Shown: positions 58,270-64,000 of the stretch, one piece after another
Layout: each line of letters opens with the position of its first letter
How positions within the stretch are numbered: the first letter of the stretch is position 1
From: Methanomassiliicoccaceae archaeon UBA472
Lineage (GTDB): Archaea; Thermoplasmatota; Thermoplasmata; Methanomassiliicoccales; UBA472
Assembly (NCBI GenBank): GCA_002497075.1
Contig: DAML01000030.1
Location: 1-64,000 of the forward strand
Reading direction: 5' to 3'
DNA length: 64,000 bases
Program-made: the position numbers and the translations under genes
The notes under the pieces: model-generated
Database searches by the model: none
What the model was told of the DNA's origin: nothing
The model's input: the letters and a program-made list of their open reading frames with translations, nothing else

Positions 58270-59466
58270 ATGCCCAGCATGGCGAAGCGTTTTGATGGTA
58301 TCCTAATAAAGATAGGCGCCCTGTCGCCCGGGCGCAAGCTCTTGCTCTACGCGGCGATCGCTTTGCTCGTCTACGGCACGATGATCGTCGCCGACAACGC
58401 CTTCCTCATGTCGGCCATAGATCCCGACCTGTCGCATCCGGACATGGATGTGTACCGGGCGAGAACGCAGACCATCCTGGACGGAGGGCTGCTCTATCGC
58501 GACGTGCACACCGAGACCCCGCCGGTGATCAACTACATACTGGTGCCTGCGCAGCTGCTGGGAGGAGCGGATTACGACTGGGTATGGAGCGCCTACTTCT
58601 CGCTGTTCGCCTTCCTGCTTTCCGCGTTCATGTATCTGGGTTTGCGCCACCTGGACGAGAACAAGGCGTACTTCGCTGGCATGATCGTTCTGCTCTCACC
58701 GTACACCATAGTGGAATCAGGCACCGGGGAGGACGAATCGATAGTGGCCTTCATCTTCATGCTGGCCGTAGTTCTCATGCTCATCAAGCGGCATAACACC
58801 GCCTCCGCCGCCATCGGCGTAGGCGTCTGGACCAAGATGTTCCCGATACTCCTTTTCCCGGTGCACTTCCTGCAGCAGCGGGATTGGAAGGGGCGGATCA
58901 CGTCCGTCCTCTTCCTGGGGCTCGCCACAGGGCTGATCGCCCTACCCTTCGTGGTCATGTGCTGGGACGATTTCTCCTTCTTCCTGAACTTCTATTTCCT
59001 GGGGGAGGAGGGAAGGCCGACCGGTGGGCACTCCATATGGCACTTCCTGTACATGGGCGGATGGAACCTGCCGAGCATCGTTCAGCTAGCCATACTCGGC
59101 GGGGCCATGGCCTTCGCCTACCTCTACCCTTACTACAAGAAGATGCCAGTATGGCAGAGCGTCACCCTGATGCTCATGACCTTCTTCATCTTCTACCCTA
59201 AGGTGCACGGCGGATACTGGATCATGCTGGTCGCTCTGCTCTCTATCTGGGCGGTGCAGGACCGGCGGATCTGGATCAGGACCTTCTTCGCCTTCGTGCC
59301 GATGATACTGGCCACCATGCTCGCCCAGGGCGAGACGAAAGCCCCGCCGGTGGAGTTCTACGGCAGCTGGCTGCTGGGGTTCTTCCTAGCGCTGATCGGC
59401 CTTATCATGTTCATCGACGCGGTGCGCCTAGCATTGAAGCAGCCGGCCTTCACCGATAAAGCGTAG
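58270..59466 (+). CDS. Polytopic membrane glycosyltransferase-like protein
   Basis: The 398-residue protein has about ten hydrophobic segments. A conserved acidic/arginine stretch after helix 1 (DPDLSHPDMDVYRARTQ near residue 55) and NYILVPAQLLGG fit GT-C-type polyprenyl-phosphate-sugar transferases (DUF2029/GT87-like). The start is ATG 58270 (a second ATG at 58279 is possible), three bases after the GT2 stop. It probably uses the lipid-linked sugar made by the GT2 enzyme for surface glycans. The next gene is convergent with only one base between. Confidence 0.78.
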   Translation: MPSMAKRFDGILIKIGALSPGRKLLLYAAIALLVYGTMIVADNAFLMSAIDPDLSHPDMDVYRARTQTILDGGLLYRDVHTETPPVINYILVPAQLLGGADYDWVWSAYFSLFAFLLSAFMYLGLRHLDENKAYFAGMIVLLSPYTIVESGTGEDESIVAFIFMLAVVLMLIKRHNTASAAIGVGVWTKMFPILLFPVHFLQQRDWKGRITSVLFLGLATGLIALPFVVMCWDDFSFFLNFYFLGEEGRPTGGHSIWHFLYMGGWNLPSIVQLAILGGAMAFAYLYPYYKKMPVWQSVTLMLMTFFIFYPKVHGGYWIMLVALLSIWAVQDRRIWIRTFFAFVPMILATMLAQGETKAPPVEFYGSWLLGFFLALIGLIMFIDAVRLALKQPAFTDKA

Positions 59467-59467
59467 C

Positions 59468-59872
59468 TCAGAGCAGGCGCTTTCCCGCTTCCGCCCCGGA
59501 GCGGCAATCGAAGACGTCGGTGATCTTCATGATGAGCAGGCCTTTGCACTCCAGCGTGGGCTTGCGCTCCTTGACCATTTTGTACATCTTCTCATAGTCC
59601 GCACCCTTCTCCACCAGGGTGATGTCGCCCTTCAGCTTCAGGCATCCTGGCACCCCGGCGGTCCATACCAGAAGTGAGACCCGGGGGTTCTCTTTCACGT
59701 TCTGCAAGGTCTGGTGGAAGAACTGGTTCCCGATCCAGATGGTCTCCGGGTCCATCAAAATAGCCATTCCTATGGGCACCACGTTCGGGTCCCCTTTCTT
59801 GGAGGCGGTGGCTATGGCGAAGTATTTCGTTCCTTTGAAAAGTTCCTGCATCTCTGGGGTGAGCGCGACCAT
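59468..59872 (-). CDS. Pyridoxamine-5'-phosphate-oxidase-like flavin protein
   Basis: The 134-residue protein has the split-barrel fold of PNPOx-like proteins: KYFAIATASKKGDPNVVPIGM near residue 15, IWIGNQFFHQTLQNVKENPR near 45, and VSLLVWT near 65. Members bind FMN, F420 or heme and act as small reductases. An F420 role is plausible in a methanogen-like archaeon but cannot be told from the sequence. It starts at ATG 59872 and is alone on the minus strand. Confidence 0.82.
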   Translation of the reverse strand: MVALTPEMQELFKGTKYFAIATASKKGDPNVVPIGMAILMDPETIWIGNQFFHQTLQNVKENPRVSLLVWTAGVPGCLKLKGDITLVEKGADYEKMYKMVKERKPTLECKGLLIMKITDVFDCRSGAEAGKRLL

Positions 59873-59915
59873 GCCCGTCCATGGCCGTGGTTGATATTAA
59901 TCGATGTCGGGGCGT

Positions 59916-60296
59916 TCAGGCCGTTCGGATATTCTCTACGTTCCTGGCCTTGGTCAACATCTGGAACTTGGATATGCCCTTGGGCAGGACTAGCATCTCG
60001 ATGTTCTCGATGGACCTTATCCGTTCGTTGACCAGGGGCCAGTCCAGGTCGTCCTCCAGGGTCAGGCGTTCTATGTTCTGCAGGACCACCGCTCCGTCCA
60101 ACGATTCCAGGTCGTTCCGGTTGATAGCGATGTCCTCCATGTTCCCGATGCGGTAGATCTTTCCCTGGTCCTTTTCCAGGTAATCCTTCATGGCCCTGGT
60201 GGCCAGCTCTCCGATGGGCACGCCCTCCAGGGTGGCCTGGGCCGAGAACTTAAGGTACGTCTGGTCGTCGATGCCCCTGATGGTCACGTTGGTCAT
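59916..60296 (-). CDS. Ribbon-helix-helix-like protein with extended C-terminus
   Basis: The 126-residue protein starts at ATG 60296 (MTNVTIRGIDDQTYLKFSAQ), the strand-helix-helix pattern of ribbon-helix-helix regulators that resemble antitoxins. The C-terminal 70 residues (TLEDDLDWPLVNERI, then IENIEMLVLPKG) form a beta/helix region without known match. No toxin gene lies beside it; the neighbour is a small membrane protein whose stop is one base away. Function as a transcriptional regulator is likely but unproven. Confidence 0.65.
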   Translation of the reverse strand: MTNVTIRGIDDQTYLKFSAQATLEGVPIGELATRAMKDYLEKDQGKIYRIGNMEDIAINRNDLESLDGAVVLQNIERLTLEDDLDWPLVNERIRSIENIEMLVLPKGISKFQMLTKARNVENIRTA

Positions 60297-60297
60297 C

Positions 60298-60606
60298 TCA
60301 ATGGTCTCCCGCTGAACGCTCTCCCCTATGGTCCAAGGAGGAAATAAAAATGACCTCTCCTCCGATGAGCGCGGCCAATGGCAACAGCGTGACCAGATGC
60401 CCGTCGATCGCAAGAAGTCCCAGTACCACCGCTCCCATCACCTGCAAGGCCATGCCCAGGGCGGTGGGGCGGCCGGATCCCCTAGTGAACGTCCAGTTCA
60501 TACCCTTCCGAACCCTGACCTTCGGTTCGGCATGCAGCGCCCTTATCCCTTCCTCGCTCCTCAGCCACGCGTATTCCGCGTCCCACTTCGCTGGTGTTAT
60601 TCTCAC
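60298..60606 (-). CDS. Small membrane protein
   Basis: The 102-residue protein has a soluble N-terminus (EYAWLRSEEGIRALHAEPKV) and two hydrophobic segments (residues 50-67 and 72-88). Its stop at 60298 lies one base from the start of the ribbon-helix-helix gene, so the two form an operon. The family is unknown to me. Confidence 0.5.
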   Translation of the reverse strand: MRITPAKWDAEYAWLRSEEGIRALHAEPKVRVRKGMNWTFTRGSGRPTALGMALQVMGAVVLGLLAIDGHLVTLLPLAALIGGEVIFISSLDHRGERSAGDH

Positions 60607-60732
60607 CTATATCACCATAATCACCATATGATTACATGTAGTATTTGTATTTTATTAATTGAGGGAGGTTACGAACTTCTTAAATCCCTGGCAAGGGCGT
60701 AATCGTCACGTAAGATATGGTGGCTGGTTGAT

Positions 60733-62313
60733 ATGGGTACCTTTCCGAAGACCTTCGTTCTGCCGATACTGATGTTGTTCATCTTGCTGATGCCATTCCT
60801 TGCGTTGGTACCGGGCGAGGTCTCTGCCCTCACGGACGGGGATTACGAGTACGAGATCACCGGCGATCCGGCGGTGGCGGCCATCACCAGGTACACCGGG
60901 GCCGGGGGAGCGGTGTCCATTCCGGCCACGTTGGGAGGATATTCCACGGCGATAATCCGTCATGACGCGTTCAACTACGGTAACGGTGTGTTCACCACAT
61001 CGGTCATCATACCAGGCAGCGTTCACACCGTCGAGAACTACGCCTTCGCCAACTGCGACGATCTCGTGGTGGTCTCCATAGGCAGCGGCGTTTCCTCGGT
61101 TGGTGAGGCCGCGTTCTACAACTGTCATAATCTGGAGGCCATACAGGTCCACCTGAGCAATCCCATCTATTCCAGCATTAACGGTATCCTATATGACGAG
61201 GCGATCACAGCACTGATAAAGTGCCCCTCGGCCAAGTCGGGGGATATGACCGTACCGGACACCGTGACCTCCCTCCATGATGGAAGCTTTGACGATTGCC
61301 GGTTCATCGAGAATCTGGCCTTAGGCAGTGGGCTGACCGAGATCGGTGATTACATGTTCGAGAGCGCTGACGACCTGAAGACCGTGACGTTCTCATCTGG
61401 CAGTCAGCTGCATACCATCGGCGAGAGGGCGTTCAGTGAATGCGAGAGCCTGGAGTCCTTCGATATACCGTCCGGATTGAGGACGATCGCCGACGGCGCC
61501 TTCCAGAACTGCAAATCCCTCGCCGCGTTCGACCTTCCATCCGGCCTTGAGAGCATCGGCAGGGGTACGTTCGCCGGTTGCACGTCCCTGGCCAACCTGA
61601 CCATTCCGGCTAGCGTGGTGGATATTGGTCCGTACGCGTTCGCCCAATGCGATAGCCTGGCCTGGATCGATGTGGATCCTGACAATGATGACTTCCGGAG
61701 CATTGATGGAGTTATGTACAATAAGACCGCCACCGTCCTTTTACAGTGCCCGAGCGGGAAGACGGGAAATCTGACCATCCCGGACAGCGTGATCGAGGTA
61801 GCCATGCTCTCCGTGGCCGGAAGCAGCATCACCGCCGTGAAGATCGGGGACGGAGTGGAGAGCATAGGTGTCATGTCCTTCTACCTATGCACCAAATTGA
61901 AAACGGTGGAGATGGGGGACAGTGTGGAGATCATTGGCACGTCGGCGTTCGCAGGCTGCAAGCTCCTACGGGCGATCGAGATACCTGCCACCATGGTGGA
62001 TATCCAGCCATATGCCTTCGGCGACTGCCTGAGCCTGAGCAACATCACCTTTATCGGCTTTTCCGACCAGATAGGGGTGGGGGCAGATTGGATAATACAA
62101 ACTCCGCCCGAACTGCGCGGCCACGCCCCGGCCGGTTCCGAGTTCCCCGAAACCGGGACTACGTACTATGGGCTGCTAATGGGCACGAACGTCGGCGAGA
62201 TGCCGCATGAGAAGGACTTGACCGAGACGTATCTCCTGCTGGCCATCACCCTACTGGTAGCGATAATAGTAATGCTCGTCGTCCTGATGTTACTCAAAAT
62301 AAAACGAGGTTGA
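60733..62313 (+). CDS. BspA-type leucine-rich-repeat surface protein
   Basis: The 526-residue protein has a signal peptide (PILMLFILLMPFLALV near residue 10), about 12 LRR_5-type repeats of 22-24 residues (pattern IGxxAFxxCxxLxxIxIPxxVxxI, for example SIGRGTFAGCTSLANLTIPA near 285), and a C-terminal membrane helix (TYLLLAITLLVAIIVMLVVL near 502) with a basic end. It is thus anchored outside the cell. BspA-like repeats mediate binding to proteins or cells and are common in host-associated microbes. It is the only surface protein of this kind in the window. Confidence 0.85.
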   Translation: MGTFPKTFVLPILMLFILLMPFLALVPGEVSALTDGDYEYEITGDPAVAAITRYTGAGGAVSIPATLGGYSTAIIRHDAFNYGNGVFTTSVIIPGSVHTVENYAFANCDDLVVVSIGSGVSSVGEAAFYNCHNLEAIQVHLSNPIYSSINGILYDEAITALIKCPSAKSGDMTVPDTVTSLHDGSFDDCRFIENLALGSGLTEIGDYMFESADDLKTVTFSSGSQLHTIGERAFSECESLESFDIPSGLRTIADGAFQNCKSLAAFDLPSGLESIGRGTFAGCTSLANLTIPASVVDIGPYAFAQCDSLAWIDVDPDNDDFRSIDGVMYNKTATVLLQCPSGKTGNLTIPDSVIEVAMLSVAGSSITAVKIGDGVESIGVMSFYLCTKLKTVEMGDSVEIIGTSAFAGCKLLRAIEIPATMVDIQPYAFGDCLSLSNITFIGFSDQIGVGADWIIQTPPELRGHAPAGSEFPETGTTYYGLLMGTNVGEMPHEKDLTETYLLLAITLLVAIIVMLVVLMLLKIKRG

Positions 62314-62348
62314 AGGCACTAGTGAGCGCTCAAGTAAAGGAAGAAAAG

Positions 62349-62432
62349 TGCAGGGGAAGGGATTTGAACCCTCGGACCACTAAGGACTAGACCCTGAATC
62401 TAGCGCCGTTGGCCAGGCTTGGCTACCCCTGC
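62349..62432 (-). tRNA. tRNA-Leu(CAG)
   Basis: The minus strand reads GCAGGGG at 62432-62426 and closes with CCCCTGC before the discriminator A at 62349. The anticodon stem-loop CTAGA-TTCAGGG-TCTAG gives anticodon CAG. A long variable arm (TCCTTAGTGGTCCG region) is present, as in class II tRNA-Leu. The T arm is GAGGG-TTCAAAT-CCCTT. No intron and no encoded CCA. Length is 84 nucleotides. Confidence 0.93.
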
Positions 62433-62469
62433 CTAGGATTAAGGCGATTGGTATTTTGCTACTAATACC

Positions 62470-63012
62470 TTATGCCCCTCCCTGGGGCGGATGCATGGCG
62501 AACCAGTCGCTGGCCAGTATGGCCATCATCACGTCGTCGATGACGCGCCCGTTCTTGGTCCGATACTGCTTCATGAGCCCTTCGACATGAAAGCCGCATT
62601 TCTTGTACGCGTGCTGCGCCCTATGATTTTCGGAATCGGTGATGAGATCGACGCGGCGCATGCCCAGCTCCTCGAAGCAGTAGCGCAGCAATGTCGTGAT
62701 GGCATCGCTGCCGTAGCCCTTACCCCAGTGGTCCTTCTCCCCGATCATTATACCAATGGTGACCCGGCGGTACCTCCAGACGATCTCCTCCATGCCGATG
62801 TTGCCTATCGGCCGACCGTCCTTGGTAAGGATGGTGAAGGCGATCTTCCCCTCCCGGCGCAGCCTATCCACCCATCCGTGCTCCATCTCCGTGCTGAACG
62901 GGGGGTCGGCCTTCAGCCATTGCGTCACCTCCGGGTCGTTGATCCACTTGACGTACATCGGAACGTACGCTCGTTCCGCCGCCACCAGGTCCACCTTCTC
63001 CCCGCTCAGCAT
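62470..63012 (-). CDS. GNAT acetyltransferase (RimJ/RimL-type)
   Basis: The protein (180 residues) matches RimJ/RimL-type acetyltransferases that modify N-termini of ribosomal or other proteins, or antibiotics. Features: DPEVTQWLK near residue 28, IGIMIGEKDHWGKGYGSDA with the acetyl-CoA loop GKGYGS near 92, and TDSENHRAQHAYKKCGF near 128. I start at ATG 63012 (MLSGEKVDLV), overlapping the neighbour stop by 7 bases; a longer frame adds 16 residues from the neighbour gene. A second GNAT gene directly upstream has the same fold, so the two arose by duplication or work together. Confidence 0.85.
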   Translation of the reverse strand: MLSGEKVDLVAAERAYVPMYVKWINDPEVTQWLKADPPFSTEMEHGWVDRLRREGKIAFTILTKDGRPIGNIGMEEIVWRYRRVTIGIMIGEKDHWGKGYGSDAITTLLRYCFEELGMRRVDLITDSENHRAQHAYKKCGFHVEGLMKQYRTKNGRVIDDVMMAILASDWFAMHPPQGGA

Positions 63013-63536
63013 GGCCTGGCCTCCGCCGACAGCAGCGAAAGAAGGACCGAGTCCTGCCACGTCCCCTCACCGAAATGGTCCTGGCGCAGTACACCCTCTT
63101 CCCTGAAGCCAACTTTACGGAAGTGATCGAGCAGACCCTTCTCCCTGGCCGGGATCCTTGTCCACAGGCGGTGCAGTCCCTGGGAGTTGAAGGCGTATCC
63201 GACGGCCAGTATCAAAGCCTCCGTTACAAGCTCCTCGTCGCCCTTTTCCCCCCAGATCAGGGAAATCTGCGCGGAATCGCTCATCGGCTGGAGGTGAGCC
63301 AGCTCTATGAGCCCCATCGGTCTCTCCTTTCTAAGCTCTACGATCACCAGGTCGAAGCGGGAAGGTTGTGCCAGCAGTTCCTTGATCAGGTCCTGCACCT
63401 GCTCCAGGCTGTAGGCGGGCTTCCAGGTCGGGCGTCCAGAGGCCCTGCGCACCCGGGGGTCGTTCAGCCATTTGTATAACGCCAGCTCGTCTGTTGTCTG
63501 CAAAGGCACCAACCCGACCAAATCCCCACCTAGCAT
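63006..63536 (-). CDS. GNAT acetyltransferase
   Basis: The 176-residue protein is a GNAT enzyme with LYKWLNDPRVRR near residue 20, IELAHLQPMSDSAQISLIWG near 76, an acetyl-CoA-binding region near 100 (GDEELVTEALILAVGYAF, where the loop is less glycine-rich), and HRLWTRIPAREKG near 128. It overlaps the second GNAT gene by 7 bases in the same direction. The weak P-loop-like region is a small departure from the family. Substrate unknown. Confidence 0.8.
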   Translation of the reverse strand: MLGGDLVGLVPLQTTDELALYKWLNDPRVRRASGRPTWKPAYSLEQVQDLIKELLAQPSRFDLVIVELRKERPMGLIELAHLQPMSDSAQISLIWGEKGDEELVTEALILAVGYAFNSQGLHRLWTRIPAREKGLLDHFRKVGFREEGVLRQDHFGEGTWQDSVLLSLLSAEARPC

Positions 63537-63627
63537 GCGGATTTGATTGCCAGACTAGGACATAATCCTATTGCCGCTGAGACGTAAAAATCACAAAGAT
63601 GATTTATGGGGAGTGGCATGGCCGAGC

Positions 63628-64000
63628 ATGGACCTGAAGATCGTGCTTTTAGGACCTCCGGGATCGGGCAAGGGAACGCAGACCGAGAGGCTGGTAGCTG
63701 AGTTCGGTTTCACCAAGATATCCACCGGGGACCTGCTGCGCGAAGCGGTCCGCAACGGGACGGAGCTCGGAACGAAGGCGAAGTCATTCATGGACGCCGG
63801 AAAGCTGGTCCCGGACGACCTGGTGGTCGGACTCATCCGGGAGAAGCTGAAGGGCCTGAAGGGCGGCGTGCTGCTGGACGGGTTCCCCCGCTCCCTGGAG
63901 CAGGCCAAGGCCTTGGACGAGTTCTTCAAAGTGGAGATGGCCGTCGATCTGGAGGTGGACCAGGAAGCCTTGATAAAGCGCCTCACGGAGAGAAGGTCCT
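63628..64000 (+). CDS. adk: Adenylate kinase (partial, runs off the window)
   Basis: From ATG 63628 the first 124 residues of an adenylate kinase are visible: P-loop LLGPPGSGKGTQTERL near residue 6, STGDLLREAV near 32, AKSFMDAGKLVPDDLVVGLI near 50 and LLDGFPRSLEQAK near 84. The enzyme interconverts ATP, ADP and AMP. An upstream ATG at 63618 is out of frame. The lid region begins at the window edge (RLTERR). The gene faces away from the GNAT pair. Confidence 0.95.
   Translation, partial: MDLKIVLLGPPGSGKGTQTERLVAEFGFTKISTGDLLREAVRNGTELGTKAKSFMDAGKLVPDDLVVGLIREKLKGLKGGVLLDGFPRSLEQAKALDEFFKVEMAVDLEVDQEALIKRLTERRS

Noticed and set aside
1..64000. CRISPR array
   Set aside because: No set of regularly spaced identical 25-40 base repeats was seen. 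The repeated 9.6-kb motif has too few copies and no spacers of array type.

Overview
The window is archaeal. The right half carries archaeal/eukaryotic-type information genes: aIF1A, a Rio1 kinase, a KH-domain protein, Pus10, ribosomal proteins L21e and L15e, RNA polymerase subunit Rpb4/RpoF, a DUF655 protein, KsgA/RsmA, a family-B DNA polymerase with a C-terminal PIP-box-like tail, a THUMP protein and an archaeal-type adenylate kinase. It also has an intron-containing tRNA-Glu and leaderless-looking promoters. The moderately GC-rich core and the gene choice suggest a Euryarchaeota/Thermoplasmatota lineage, possibly Methanomassiliicoccales-like. This assignment is an inference, not a measurement.

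Layout. (1) 1-1.7 kb: three tightly packed minus-strand genes (partial radical-SAM-like gene, thioredoxin-reductase-like flavoprotein, isochorismatase-like hydrolase). (2) 1.7-7.0 kb: a mobile-element scrapyard with one apparently complete ISL3-family element, one IS630-family element with a two-frame transposase, decayed transposase pieces, a broken surface-protein gene and a GNAT fragment caught between the two elements. (3) 7.1-17.7 kb: accessory and defence-type genes (KTSC protein, OLD-family ATPase/Toprim nuclease, UPF0175-type antitoxin with PIN toxin, an unrecognised 368-residue protein, an SbcC/YhaN-like ATPase with an SbcD-like nuclease, a Cys-rich protein). (4) 17.8-29.0 kb: a metallopeptidase diverging from a three-gene helicase/DUF1156 methylase/DUF499 ATPase operon of the Hma type. 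(5) 29.4-34.7 kb: a five-gene operon in which every gene overlaps the next. It encodes an HTH-PIN-ankyrin protein, a radical SAM enzyme, a fused P-loop kinase-HAD phosphatase, a uracil-phosphoribosyltransferase-like enzyme and an unrecognised protein with a PD-(D/E)XK-like core. This is the best candidate for an undescribed system. (6) 34.9-36.9 kb: a small conserved gene, a tyrosine recombinase and its accessory protein, ending at the 3' end of tRNA-Glu. A close paralogue of the small gene lies in opposite orientation at 17.4 kb, so the pair brackets regions 4 and 5. (7) 37-64 kb: mostly core chromosome, with an RloA/RloB-type pair (RloB frameshifted), a GHKL-ATPase/STAS-like pair, glycosylation-type membrane genes, transporters and a BspA-type leucine-rich-repeat surface protein.

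The most likely reading is a genomic island, or nested islands, inserted at the 3' end of tRNA-Glu and filled with defence and conflict genes. In the five-gene operon, the phosphoribosyltransferase, phosphatase/kinase and radical SAM enzyme look like a pathway that makes or edits a nucleotide, while the HTH-PIN-ankyrin protein and the last gene look like sensor and effector candidates. That functional reading is inference. Part of the L15e upstream region also looks like a compact structured RNA leader with three hairpins.
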